This document shows positions 54,168 to 63,786 of a DNA stretch of 64,000 nucleotides, one piece after another. The position numbers and the translations under genes are program-made. Position 1 is the first letter of the stretch. Each line of letters opens with the position of its first letter. The notes below the pieces were generated by a model. It saw only the letters and a program-made list of their open reading frames with translations. It was not told the origin of the DNA and ran no database searches. The stretch spans positions 1,240,001-1,304,000 of the forward strand of contig NZ_CP070368.1 of NCBI RefSeq assembly GCF_016919705.1, given 5' to 3'. This stretch comes from Paracoccus methylovorus. Its GTDB lineage: Bacteria; Pseudomonadota; Alphaproteobacteria; Rhodobacterales; Rhodobacteraceae.

Positions 54168-55219
54168 TCCACGCGCCAAGAGGTGCAGTCGAATTCCGCG
54201 CGGTGCGCAAGAATTACGGCAGCTTCACCGCCATCCCGGATTTGAACCTGTTGATCGAACCGGGCCAGCTTGTCACGCTGCTCGGCCCCTCTGGTTGCGG
54301 CAAGACGACCACGCTGCGGATATTGGCAGGGCTGGAAACGCCCAGTTCCGGCAGCATCCATATTGGCGGACAGGATGTCACCCGCCTGCCGGCGAACCGT
54401 CGCGACGTGACGATGGTGTTCCAAAGCTATGCCCTGTTTCCACATATGAGCGTCCTCGACAATATCGCCTTCGGACTTGAATCCGTCGGCAAGAACACGG
54501 CCGAGACACGCAAGATCGCCATGCAGGGCCTGGAACTGGTCGGGCTGTCCGGCCTTGGGAACCGGCTGCCATCCGAACTGTCGGGCGGCCAGCAGCAACG
54601 CGTCGCCGTTGCCCGCGCCCTGGTGCTGGAACCGCAGGTCCTGTTGCTGGATGAGCCGCTTTCCAATCTTGATGCACGCCTGCGCCGCCGCGTCCGCACC
54701 GAGATCCGCGAGTTGCAGCAGCGTCTGGGGTTTACCGCGGTCTATGTCACCCACGATCAGGACGAGGCGCTGGCCGTTTCGGACCGCATCGTCGTCATGA
54801 AGGACGGCGTCATTGCGCAGGACGGCACTCCGCGTGAGCTTTACGAGGCGCCCGCCTCCGAATTCATCGCCGATTTCATCGGCGAGGCGAACGTGATCGA
54901 CTGCGAGGTGCTGGCGGTCGATACAGGTCAGGCTCGTGTCCGGATCAGCGATCAGCAACTGACCTTGCCGGCCAGAAACGCGGCCCCCGGCCCTGCCCGG
55001 CTGGCGGTTCGTCCGAATGCCTTTGGCGTGTCGCAGGATGGCAAGGGGTTGGCTGGCAAGGTGCTCAGCAGCGCCTATCTGGGCGATCATATCGAATATG
55101 AGGTCGACAGCATCGCGGGCCGGCTGTTCGTCGTCGATTCCGAAAATAAAACCGCGGCCCCGGTGGGGACCAATATCCGGCTGCAACTCCGCAGCGGCGG
55201 CATCGCCTTGATTGCGTAA
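54164..55219 (+). CDS. ABC transporter ATP-binding protein (AfuC/FbpC/PotA type)
   Basis: The 351-residue product has Walker A LLGPSGCGKTTTLRILAG, Q-loop VFQSYALFPHMSV, signature LSGGQQQRVAVARAL and Walker B VLLLDEPLSNLD. A C-terminal TOBE regulatory domain starts near residue 240. Its ATG overlaps the permease stop (ATGA). It completes a typical importer. Confidence 0.95.
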   Translation: MIHAPRGAVEFRAVRKNYGSFTAIPDLNLLIEPGQLVTLLGPSGCGKTTTLRILAGLETPSSGSIHIGGQDVTRLPANRRDVTMVFQSYALFPHMSVLDNIAFGLESVGKNTAETRKIAMQGLELVGLSGLGNRLPSELSGGQQQRVAVARALVLEPQVLLLDEPLSNLDARLRRRVRTEIRELQQRLGFTAVYVTHDQDEALAVSDRIVVMKDGVIAQDGTPRELYEAPASEFIADFIGEANVIDCEVLAVDTGQARVRISDQQLTLPARNAAPGPARLAVRPNAFGVSQDGKGLAGKVLSSAYLGDHIEYEVDSIAGRLFVVDSENKTAAPVGTNIRLQLRSGGIALIA

Positions 55220-55236
55220 AATGGGACATCCAAAAA

Positions 55237-56055
55237 ATGCAGAATGACGGGATTATTGCCAATCGCGCCGACAGGCTGGAACAGATTACGCGGCAGGCCG
55301 GGAATCTGGCCTTGCGTTATTTCAAGGAACGAGACGGGCTAGAGATCGAAACCAAGCGGACGCTGACCGATATGGTCTCGATCGCCGATCGGGAGGTCGA
55401 GAACCTGATCCGGGCAGAATTGCTGGCAGCCTATCCCGAAGATGCCATACTGGGCGAGGAATACGGCCTCCAAGAGGGCTCAAGTGGCCTGACTTGGGTG
55501 ATCGACCCCATCGACGGGACCGCACCGTTCCTGAACGGATTGCCCAGTTGGTGCGTGTCTATCGGTCTGATGGACGACTCGCGACCATTGCTGGGCGCGA
55601 TCTACGCCCCGGTTATGGCCGAGATGTTTATCGGTGGTCGCGGCATCGGTGCAACGCTGAACGGTCAGCCGATCCGGGTCACGGATCGCTTTGACCTGTC
55701 ATCCGGACTGTTGGGCCTTGGCTCCAACGACCGTGTGCCGGCCGACCGGATCGGGCAAATGCACCGTGAGCTTGCGGAGGCAGAGGTCGCATGGGTGCGT
55801 TTTGGCTCGGGGGCCTTGATGCTTGCCTATGTGGCGGCGGGGCGTCTTGTCGGCTATTGCGAGCCGCGCATGAGCCTGTGGGATTGTCTTGCCGCCTACG
55901 CAATCATCGAGGCCGCCGGCGGTCGCGTAATGCCCATCGGCCCCGGTGCCCTTGCCGGAAAGCCGTTCGGCGTGCTGGGATCGACCGTGGCAGACCATGA
56001 CCGGTTAGCGGCTCTTGTGCGCTTCAGCGAGCCTTCGTGGGAAAAGAACCTCTAG
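55237..56055 (+). CDS. Inositol monophosphatase family protein
   Basis: The 272-residue product has the metal-binding triplet of the family: EEYG near residue 70, WVIDPIDGTAPFLNG (DPIDGT) near 90, and SLWDCLAAYAIIEAAGG (WD) near 210. The family removes phosphate from inositol phosphates, histidinol phosphate, 3'-phosphoadenosine phosphate and some sugar phosphates. It follows the ATPase gene by 17 bases, so it is in the importer operon. It could dephosphorylate the imported compound. It has no signal peptide. Confidence 0.92.
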   Translation: MQNDGIIANRADRLEQITRQAGNLALRYFKERDGLEIETKRTLTDMVSIADREVENLIRAELLAAYPEDAILGEEYGLQEGSSGLTWVIDPIDGTAPFLNGLPSWCVSIGLMDDSRPLLGAIYAPVMAEMFIGGRGIGATLNGQPIRVTDRFDLSSGLLGLGSNDRVPADRIGQMHRELAEAEVAWVRFGSGALMLAYVAAGRLVGYCEPRMSLWDCLAAYAIIEAAGGRVMPIGPGALAGKPFGVLGSTVADHDRLAALVRFSEPSWEKNL

Positions 56056-56248
56056 GAGCTTGTTGATTTCGGGATTTGGCGCAATGCAGGACTGCCGTTC
56101 CCGCGCACGCTGAAGTCAGAACCATCAAGGAGAACCCAATCAAAACGCTGCATGAATCCAACCCCAAAGCGACCAGCCCACCGGGCGATCGACGGGTTTT
56201 TGCCGGAAATCAGCGGCTGATTTGCCATTGCGACCGCCGATCCAATCA

Positions 56249-56948
<700 letters not shown>

Positions 56949-57332
56949 ATGCGACCGATATTTCTTGCCCTGTTGTCGCTGCCGATACCGGCAGCCGCTT
57001 TTACGGCACAGAACGGCATGACCGTAACGCAGACCAGCCCGACCGAGATTGCGGTTGCCTATGATATGAGACGGGAAGACACCGATTATTGGTGTGCCGC
57101 AGGTGATTTTGCGCAGCGCGTTCTGGGTCAGCCTGGCAAGGCCCGGATCTGGCGTGCCACACCCAAGCCGCGCGAGGCAGGAAAGGGTATCGGCTTTACG
57201 CTCGATGCCGCACAAAAAGCCGAAGGAGCGGGATTGTCCCAGTTTGGTTCGGGGCCGCGGGACGGGTCTCTGTCGGTGGGAATGGCTGTTGGGAATTTTT
57301 GTCGCCCCTACGTCCCCTACTGGAGAGATTGA
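56949..57332 (+). CDS. Hypothetical small exported protein
   Basis: The 127-residue product has a signal peptide (PIFLALLSLPIPAAAFTAQ), and the mature part has two Cys (DTDYWCAAGDFA and GNFCRPYVPYW) that could form a disulfide. The segment GDFAQRVLGQPGKARIW looks like a real folded core. I do not recognise a family. Its gene lies alone after the decayed stretch. Confidence 0.65.
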   Translation: MRPIFLALLSLPIPAAAFTAQNGMTVTQTSPTEIAVAYDMRREDTDYWCAAGDFAQRVLGQPGKARIWRATPKPREAGKGIGFTLDAAQKAEGAGLSQFGSGPRDGSLSVGMAVGNFCRPYVPYWRD

Positions 57333-57580
57333 GCCAGCGCCAGCCGCCGCCTCTGCCAAGGCGGTTTCGCTAAAACGGCAAGGCCACGCGTTCCGGATCC
57401 CCGACTTTTGGCCCCTGCATCAAAATCCCCCTGTTGCTGACACAGCCTTTGAAAAATCTCTTGTTTTTTATCATTCCTCGTCATCAGATATTGGCGAGAC
57501 CAACCTAGCAATCGATATCTCGCCAGCGCGTTACCCGTTCATCAACTCCCAAACTACCGAACAGTTACAAGGAGACAGAC

Positions 57581-57958
57581 ATGATTATGCAAAGTGGCTT
57601 TACGTTCTGGAATTTCTTGGTGGATGTCTTTGTCATCTTCCTTTTCATCATGTGGATATGGCTGCTCATCTCGGTCTTTGCCGATCTGTTTCGCCGCAAA
57701 GACATCCGCGGATCGGCCAAGGTCATCTGGATCATTTTCCTTTTGCTCCTGCCTTACCTCGGCGTATTTGCCTATGTGCTGACGCAGGGCCGCACCATGA
57801 GCTCCCGCGATGCTGAAGCGGCGCAGGAGGCGCGCGACCATCTGCGTCAAGTGGTCGGCTTCAGCGTGGCCGATGAACTGAGCAAACTTGAGACGCTGAA
57901 GGCGGAAGGCAAAATCACCGCAGATGAATATGCCAAACTCCGTGCCAAACTGATCTGA
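57581..57958 (+). CDS. SHOCT-domain membrane protein with PLD-nuclease N-terminal-like segment
   Basis: The 125-residue product starts at the ATG at 57581, about seven bases after AAGGAG. Two membrane spans (VDVFVIFLFIMWIWLLISVF and VIWIIFLLLLPYLGVFAYVL) form a PLDc_N-like region. The C-terminal LSKLETLKAEGKITADEYAK is a SHOCT domain. Such proteins are widespread with unknown function. A hairpin terminator lies at 57975-58002. Confidence 0.85.
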   Translation: MIMQSGFTFWNFLVDVFVIFLFIMWIWLLISVFADLFRRKDIRGSAKVIWIIFLLLLPYLGVFAYVLTQGRTMSSRDAEAAQEARDHLRQVVGFSVADELSKLETLKAEGKITADEYAKLRAKLI

Positions 57959-57974
57959 ACACCATCTGGATTAC

Positions 57975-58002
57975 AAAAAACCCGCCCCCATCGGGGCGGG
58001 TT
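57975..58002 (-). terminator. Hairpin terminator, best oriented for the minus strand
   Basis: AACCCGCCCC (57979-57988) pairs with GGGGCGGGTT (57993-58002). The A run at 57975-57980 is a T run for leftward transcripts, but the hairpin also lies just after the SHOCT gene, so it may act on both strands. Confidence 0.65.
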
Positions 58003-58613
58003 GCGATTGCCCCGCTTTACTTCACCGGGAAAACTCTGACTGGCAATCCGTTTTGCAGAGTGGTCCTGTCCACGTCCCGATGACGGTTGACGCACAGACG
58101 ATGCGATGCTCCATCACAGAAGACGCCAGTACCGGGTAGCGCATCGTTGGTACAGAGGATGGGACTGAAGGTCGGGACAGCGATACGGCTACGCTAATCT
58201 GCAACTTGCGATGACGCTTAAGGGAGCCATTCCCCCCCGGGGGGCGACAGGTTCGTTCCCGCTTGGGAGCCGGCTTCCCGGAGCGCCTGTAGACACGCGC
58301 ATCCTTCAAGGATGCGGGGGCGCACGATGAAGATGTTGATCAGTCAGCAGCCCTTGCCACCCATCGAGATGCGGATGCCAATCCGTTCAACCAGCCAATC
58401 CTGGGCGAAGGACATGAACTGCGACATTTGACGGCATTCATGATCAGGTGGCCGAGTTCGTGGATAACCTTGTTCAGCGTCTCGGCTCAGGCCTCGGCTT
58501 CAAATCGGCCCATCTGCTAGCAAATTTCCGGGAGCACCGCTCACATGCGTCAAAGGATTGTCGCATACAACGAGGGGCGCTGTCTGGCTGTCACCGAAAC
58601 AGCCAGACCCTTT
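58003..58613. other. Decayed region before the amidohydrolase gene
   Basis: Apart from the HELGH fragment no intact gene is seen. Short open frames on the minus strand (from 58309 leftward) look translated by chance. Composition is less GC-rich than the core. Confidence 0.45.
58320..58510 (-). pseudogene. Fragment of a HExxH zinc-binding protein, frameshifted
   Basis: On the minus strand the frame TLNKVIHELGHLIMNAV contains a HELGH zincin motif, with a stop codon just before it. After NAV the coding potential moves to another frame (SQFMSFAQDWLVERIGIRIS). A premature stop and a frameshift in under 200 bases mark a dead remnant, perhaps of a mobile-element metallopeptidase-domain protein. Confidence 0.55.
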
Positions 58614-59963
58614 CTAGTTGACCAGATTGTTCTTGTAGATCTTGCCGTCCTTCATGATCAGCAGGAAGTTCCGCTCGGGATCCGCAAGCAAGTCGATATC
58701 GGCAAGGGGGTCCCCGTCCACCAGCAGAAGGTCGGCAAAGGCGTCTTCCTCGATGACACCGACCTTGCCCTTGTAAGGGCTTCGCAGACCCGAAAGTTCA
58801 AGCAATTCGCCATTTGTCGATGTTGCCTGACGAAGTATCTCGGCAGGTGTGAACCAGCGTTTCAAAGACACGAGCATCTGGCCTTGCTGACGCGCCATTT
58901 CCTCGGAAAACAACACGTCGGTGCCGAAAGCCGTCCGGATCTTATACTTCTTAACCATCTGGTAGAGATTGTCGGTCCCCTCCATCACCTCTTCGGCCTT
59001 TTCCGCCTGATCAGAACCCGACGGGAACATGCCGTCAAAGAACTCGTGGATGATCGGTTGGGTCGAAAGCCATACGTCGTTATCTGCGATATATTGGGCA
59101 GTGGCATCGTCGATCAGATGAGCATGCTCGATCACTTTCACATCGGAATCGATCGCCCGCCGAACGGCGGCCGGCGTATAAGCATGAACCATGACATAAG
59201 TGCCCCAGTTGGAAGCGGCATCCACCGCTGCCTTCAGCTCTTCCGGGGTGAAGGTTGAAACATCGAGCGGACTGTGAGGAGAGGCGACCCCACCGCCTGC
59301 AGTCAACTTGATCTGGCTGGCCCCTTGCATCAGTTGTTCGCGCACCCGCTGGCGCACCAGATCGGGACTATCCACCACCATGGCCCCGCCGCGCTGCTCG
59401 ATCACGGAAAGGGATTGCGATCCATCCCTCGGCAACTCGGAGATAGGCCGGAAGTCGCCGTGTCCGCTGGTGATGGTGATCATCGCGCCTGACGGCCAGA
59501 TACGCGGACCGGGCAGGACATCAGCGTCGATCGCCTGTTTCAGTCCAAAGGATGGCCCGCCCACATCACGCACAGTGGTAAAGCCTCGCATCAAGGTGGC
59601 TGTCGCCTCGGCCCCGGCCAGAAGATTGGCCAAGCCGACGTCACCAAACATCAACTGCTCGGGTGTCATACGGATGAGCATCGTATGCCAGTGCGCATCG
59701 ATCAAGCCCGGCATCAAAGTGCGCCCCTCGCCGTCGATGACCGTGGCATCTGGGGCATCGGAATCCTCGGTTCCGATCATGGCAATGCGGTTTCCGCGTA
59801 CAAGAACAGAAGTCGGGGCGGAAAGCTCCTCTCCCTTCCCGTCGTACACCCGCACGTTCTTAAACAGCGTTTCACCGACAGCTTCGGCCTGAACCGGAGA
59901 TGTGAAGCTCATCGTCGCCAGCAACACACTGGCAGCGCTCAGAAATTTTCCTAGTCCGCTCAT
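58614..59963 (-). CDS. Secreted amidohydrolase family protein (imidazolonepropionase/prolidase-like)
   Basis: The 449-residue product has a signal peptide (SAASVLLATMSFTSPVQAEA). Metal motifs are LIDAHWHTML (HxH), SQIKLTAGGGVAS with the likely bridging Lys, YVMVHAYTPAA and VIEHAHLID with later His residues, and AFGTDVLFS with the catalytic Asp. Relatives hydrolyse cyclic amides or Xaa-Pro dipeptides. The substrate is unknown. It stands alone on the minus strand among decayed sequence, so horizontal origin is possible. Confidence 0.9.
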   Translation of the reverse strand: MSGLGKFLSAASVLLATMSFTSPVQAEAVGETLFKNVRVYDGKGEELSAPTSVLVRGNRIAMIGTEDSDAPDATVIDGEGRTLMPGLIDAHWHTMLIRMTPEQLMFGDVGLANLLAGAEATATLMRGFTTVRDVGGPSFGLKQAIDADVLPGPRIWPSGAMITITSGHGDFRPISELPRDGSQSLSVIEQRGGAMVVDSPDLVRQRVREQLMQGASQIKLTAGGGVASPHSPLDVSTFTPEELKAAVDAASNWGTYVMVHAYTPAAVRRAIDSDVKVIEHAHLIDDATAQYIADNDVWLSTQPIIHEFFDGMFPSGSDQAEKAEEVMEGTDNLYQMVKKYKIRTAFGTDVLFSEEMARQQGQMLVSLKRWFTPAEILRQATSTNGELLELSGLRSPYKGKVGVIEEDAFADLLLVDGDPLADIDLLADPERNFLLIMKDGKIYKNNLVN

Positions 59964-60474
59964 AACGGTTCCCGAATCCTGTTTCCGAAATACGATCTTC
60001 TGCGTCGATATTTTTCAGCCGTCGTCCCCACGTAGTCGGCGGTGACGACATGCACGTGACCCAAGGTCAGACCTTGCCTTTTTCATAGCAAGCTGCGGCC
60101 AGAAATTGTGCCTGCTATGGCCGAATCAGCTTCAGATTGCCTCTCAATAACACATTGAAGGAAAACCGTGCACCGGGAATGCCGCTCACATGTCGCGCAT
60201 CCGTGCGGCCTTACCGGCATGGGGGCAGGCATCATTGCACTTGGATCGGCTGTGTGCTTCAGGCCCCGCGAAGAGGTGGAGCGAGCAGGACCACTATCCG
60301 ACGGACGCAGAGATCAGGAAATTTTTCTGGCGAATACGGTACCGCCAAGCCCGCTTCGTGCCAGATCAGATGTCCGACACCGCCGTAACGCTTGAAACCG
60401 AACCTCTGAGGGTGATGATCCAAGCCCGGTAATCGTGGGTCATTTCTTAAAAGTTACCTAGCCCTTGTAAAGAC

Positions 60475-60520
60475 TGGTGGGTGGTGAAGGACTCGAACCC
60501 AACATCTTCGGTGTAAATGA
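60475..60520 (-). pseudogene. 3' half of a tRNA-Val(TAC)-like sequence
   Basis: The minus strand reads ATTTACACCGAAGATGTTGG, then GTTCGAGTCC, and ends ACCACCCACCA with a CCA-like 3' end. The anticodon loop (TTTACAC, 60511-60517) and the region after it match tRNA-Val(TAC), but the T stem has mismatches and the 5' half does not pair. It is not a working tRNA. Confidence 0.65.
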
Positions 60521-60633
60521 GACCAATCTGCCATTATGCAATTGAAATTGCTATGTGTTATGTTCCCGTCCTGTCAACGGAATTGAACAGTAAAAGCCGG
60601 AACAAAACGGGGGGTTGGGAACACTTTTCGCGC

Positions 60634-60744
60634 TGCCTAGAGCGTTGGTTGCTGCACGCCATTGATGAAACCGCCAAGAAGCGCGGCATGAACCGTGCGT
60701 CTTGTCTCGCCTCTGCTGCGCGACATGAACTTGTCGGCGCGTGA
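60634..60744 (+). pseudogene. HicB-like antitoxin C-terminal fragment
   Basis: The frame ends LLHAIDETAKKRGMNRASCL, then ASAARHEL, which resembles the C-terminal helix-rich DNA-binding tail of HicB-type antitoxins (LLxxID..A...GM.RS.FL..AA). The upstream part of the gene is absent, and no HicA toxin is nearby. It is a remnant. Confidence 0.55.
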
Positions 60745-60925
60745 CGCAAAAAAACAAGACAGCCACCGGGTTTAAGCCGCCATTGACGATGGCACGCTCG
60801 TGTCCTATCTGCGACAGGACAACAGAAGGAGACTTATGCACAGAGGCTTCGATTGAACCGCATGTAGCGGCATCGTTCGGCACATGGCGTGTCGATCCTT
60901 TTTGCATGATTTCCGTGGAGTTCTC

Positions 60926-61378
60926 ATGGAGAACCAAAACCTAGTGATCCGACCCTTTGATGTGGCGACGGATATCGAAAAATTGTCGAGCATCTGGTTC
61001 GAGGCATCCTTGAAGGCACATCCATTCATCGGTGAGCCAAGGCTTCTCGAACAACGCAGACTGATCGAGAGAAAATACCTTCCAAAAGCAGAGACTTGGG
61101 TTGCCTGTCATGCGGGTGAAGCTATCGGCTTCATCAGCCTGCTGGGCAACTTTATCGGCGGGATCTTCATTGCGCCAGACCGGCAAGGCATGGGCGTGGG
61201 GCGCAAGCTTATCGCGCACGCTCTGGACCGGAAGGGCGAGCTTTCCCTTGAGGTCTATACTGCGAACGAACAGGCGGTCCGCTTCTACACCTCTCTCGGC
61301 TTCCGGGAGGTTTCACGGCGCGATGTCGATGATTTCGGCTATCCGTTCCAGAACGCTGCTCTGCACCTGAAGGGCTGA
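60926..61378 (+). CDS. GNAT-family N-acetyltransferase
   Basis: The 150-residue product starts at the ATG at 60926, with GTGGAG upstream. FIAPDRQGMGVGRKLIAHAL is the acetyl-CoA pyrophosphate-binding motif A (Q/RxxGxG/A), and LEVYTANEQAVRFYTSLGF is motif B. The acceptor is unknown. The enzyme resembles small antibiotic- or protein-modifying acetyltransferases only at the fold level. Confidence 0.9.
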   Translation: MENQNLVIRPFDVATDIEKLSSIWFEASLKAHPFIGEPRLLEQRRLIERKYLPKAETWVACHAGEAIGFISLLGNFIGGIFIAPDRQGMGVGRKLIAHALDRKGELSLEVYTANEQAVRFYTSLGFREVSRRDVDDFGYPFQNAALHLKG

Positions 61379-61419
61379 ACAACAGACCGGGCAGGACCTC
61401 TCCTGCCCGGTCACGGCGC

Positions 61420-61692
61420 TCACTCTTTTCGGGAATGATCCCTACCGCACTCCCCACAACGTCGACGTGGCCAAGGTTGATTCGTGGCTATTAGTCCAGA
61501 TCCGCCCCGGAACAGTGAAAGGCCACAGTCGGGACAGGCAAAACCAAAAAGAGCGATCCCGCCATGGACCAGCCATATTACCGCAAGGCCAACAATCCAG
61601 CTCGAACCCAGCTCAAAGGGAAGGGCGAAAATCGCCACCAGGAAAAAAGCCGACCAGACCGTAAAAATCCACGCCTTATGGTATAGTGTCAC
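61420..61692 (-). CDS. Small membrane protein with a zinc-ribbon tail
   Basis: The 90-residue product has two membrane spans (AWIFTVWSAFFLVAIFALPF and WIVGLAVIWLVHGGIALFGF) followed by FACPDCGLSLF and RRCGECGRDHS, four Cys in CxxC pairs that could bind zinc. The protein-like composition and the two CxxC pairs support a real gene. The function is unknown. Confidence 0.65.
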   Translation of the reverse strand: MTLYHKAWIFTVWSAFFLVAIFALPFELGSSWIVGLAVIWLVHGGIALFGFACPDCGLSLFRGGSGLIATNQPWPRRRCGECGRDHSRKE

Positions 61693-61883
61693 TGCCGGTT
61701 TCCAATTTTTGCATAACCTCTAGGGCTTCGTTTTTCAGACCCAAGCTGGCATGGATGGAGTGCGGCAGCAATGTCCCGGTCTGCCTGTCTACCGCAACGC
61801 CGCGGGCCCCCCCTGCGCATGCAACCATTTGCCCATTGCAGATTTAGCGCCGCCGGGTTCACCTTGCCTTGGGAGGTAAGGTG

Positions 61884-62339
61884 ATGCGCCAGACCATCTA
61901 CGCGGCAATCGCCGCACTGATGCCGCTGACCGCTGTTGCGGAGGGCATAGCCCTGTTTCCGGTCAAGCTGCTCGATACCTCACAGGAGGTCCGCGACCAG
62001 ACAACCGATCATGAGCGGCGCCTCGGCATTCTGACCGATATTTTATATTCGGAACTGGATGGAGCAAAACTGATTGGCTTGGGTTCGATCTCTCATTGCC
62101 AGCCTCAAACCACCGACTGCCTGCTTGCTGTGGCGCAGGACGCGGAAACCACGCAAGCTGTCTTCGTGGTGGTGCAGAAGGCAAGCACGCTCATCCTGCA
62201 GATCTTCGTCACCTTGGTGGATGTGGAGTCGGGTGAACTGATCGCCAGCCGAGATCTCAATTTCCGAGGCGACAATGACGAGTCTTGGCGTCACGCAGGC
62301 ATGTTTCTGGTGGGACAGCTGCAGAGTCTGGGCGATTAG
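61884..62339 (+). CDS. DUF2380-family exported protein
   Basis: The 151-residue product starts at the ATG at 61884, after GGAGG at 61872-61876. A signal peptide (IYAAIAALMPLTAVAEG) leads to a mature part with IALFPVKLLDTSQEVRD and ILQIFVTLVDVESGELIASR. It resembles DUF2380 proteins. The function is unknown. It is the first of two small exported-protein genes in this stretch. Confidence 0.75.
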   Translation: MRQTIYAAIAALMPLTAVAEGIALFPVKLLDTSQEVRDQTTDHERRLGILTDILYSELDGAKLIGLGSISHCQPQTTDCLLAVAQDAETTQAVFVVVQKASTLILQIFVTLVDVESGELIASRDLNFRGDNDESWRHAGMFLVGQLQSLGD

Positions 62340-62479
62340 CGTTGGTGGGCTTGGCGGCGGCAACCAATCCGCTAGCCGCCATTCATCAGCGCTACGATCA
62401 GCCGCAGCTTCAGCCCATTGAGCCCATTGCGGACCGCCGCAGGGAAGCTACTCTACGCGCAGTTCGCTTGGAGGCTGCA

Positions 62480-62768
62480 ATGCGATCAATTTTTTTGGCT
62501 GCTTGGACTAGCAGGGTGTGAGCCCGCGAAGCCTGTTGAGGCGATAGGGTATGCAGAGCGTCGTCAACTGGCTGAACAAGTTGTTGAAGGGTGCGCAGCG
62601 TTGGGACTGGAACTGGACACCCCCAAGATGGATCAGTGTTTGACTGCTGAAGCGCAAAAGGAAATTTTTACCCGCCGCATGAATGCTTCCCAGCGCGGTG
62701 GGACTATACTTATTATCAAGGCAGGTGGAAGCACCGGCCCTGACGCCATGCGCGGCGTCAGGCAATAG
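62480..62768 (+). pseudogene. Small lipoprotein gene with a frameshift in a run of seven T
   Basis: GGAGG at 62470-62474 is placed five bases before an ATG at 62480. Read as given, the frame ends after 13 codons. With six T instead of seven at 62490-62496 the frame becomes MRSIFWLLGLAGC, a lipoprotein signal with LAGC lipobox, and continues through EPAKPVEAIGYAERRQLAEQ to a stop at 62766-62768 (about 95 residues). Thus a well-started lipoprotein gene is off by one base at a homopolymer. It may be a sequencing error, an inactivating mutation or a slippage-controlled gene. Confidence 0.7.
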
Positions 62769-62975
62769 CCATCATCAAGCAAGCGCCGGCGGGATCGGTG
62801 TTTGGCCTGATCGCTGCCGGAAGGACAATCAGCCAAAACGCAAAAATGTGGGCATGCCTGACGGATATTGCCCTCGCCAAGCCGGAAGGGCGCGCCATGT
62901 CGCCGGAAGCTTGGAAGTCCGCATTTATGTCGGCGCTTGGCTACGAGATCATCTGGCAGCCGGGTATCGACAACT
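62744..62975 (+). pseudogene. Phage NinB-like recombination protein, 5' part only
   Basis: The frame reads AIAIIKQAPAGSVFGLIAAG, then RTISQNAKMWACLTDIALA, with AMSPEAWKSAFMSALGYE and IIWQPGIDN, which matches the N-terminal two-thirds of NinB (QNxxxxxxLTDI, then xWKxxFxSA). No start codon in a good context is seen upstream (a GTG lies at 62798), and NinB homology stops near 62970, where integrase homology begins in another frame. Confidence 0.6.
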
Positions 62976-63762
62976 CGGCAAGAACATCCTGCCGGACTTC
63001 GGGCACCTGTCGGCCGACCAGATCACGGTCGAGGATTGCAGGTCATTCATCGCCAAGCGCCGTCGCGCCGGGCGGCTGGACGGCACCATTCGCACCGATC
63101 TTGGCTGCTTGCAGACCTGCCTGTCATGGGCAGGAAAAACCCGGCTGATCCCTACCGCGCCAAGGATCGAACTGCCCCGGACGCCCCAGCCCCGCGACCG
63201 CTATTTGACCCGTAAGGAGGTTGAACAGCTGATCGCTGCCGCCGATGCCCCACATATCAGGCTGGCCATCCTCTTGATGGTGACCACCGCTAGCCGGATC
63301 GGGGCACTGCTGGAGCTGACATGGGATCGCGTTGACCTTGCGCGCCGCGTGATAAAGCTGGCGCCGAACGATCTGGGGCCGCGCAAGGGCCGTGCCACCG
63401 TGCCTATCAACGACAGCCTTATGGCTGCACTGCAAAACGCGAAGCTGTCAGGCGTGTCGGACTATGTGATCGAATGGGGAGGTCGGAAGGTCGGGTCAAT
63501 CAAGGCCGGCTTCAACGCCGCAGTCGCCCGAGCCGGAATTTCACACTGCACGAGGCACGATCTGCGCCGGACGGCGGGGCGCTTTATGGCTGAGGCCGGC
63601 GTGCCCATCGAGGAAATCGCAGAATATCTTGGTCACACCAACCCGAACATAACTCGCGCCACTTATGCGCGATTCAGCCCCCAACACCTCCGGAAAGCGG
63701 CTGGTGCGCTTGAGATTCGACCGGTCGTATCGGTTCGACAAACCAAAGAGCGCACCCTATGA
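62976..63762 (+). pseudogene. Tyrosine-type integrase lacking its N-terminus
   Basis: Integrase homology starts near LGKNILPDFGHLSADQIT and runs through the core-binding domain (DCRSFIAKRRRAGRLDGTIR) and catalytic domain to the stop at 63762. Catalytic motifs are TTASRIGALLELTW (first Arg), CTRHDLRRTAGRFM (HxxR), and LGHTNPNITRATYAR (Tyr). The first about 60 residues of a normal integrase are missing. It ends 25 bases from tRNA-Arg(CCT), in the orientation expected for an integrase next to its tRNA attachment site. Confidence 0.75.
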
Positions 63763-63786
63763 GGCATGGTAACACATTGAATTTTT

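Larger units (their letters stand above)
59964..60925. other. Long decayed region with a HicB-like fragment and a tRNA half
   Basis: Only fragments are visible: a tRNA-Val 3' half (60475-60520) and a HicB-like C-terminus (60634-60744). Other short frames have no support. I see no intact gene. Confidence 0.5.
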
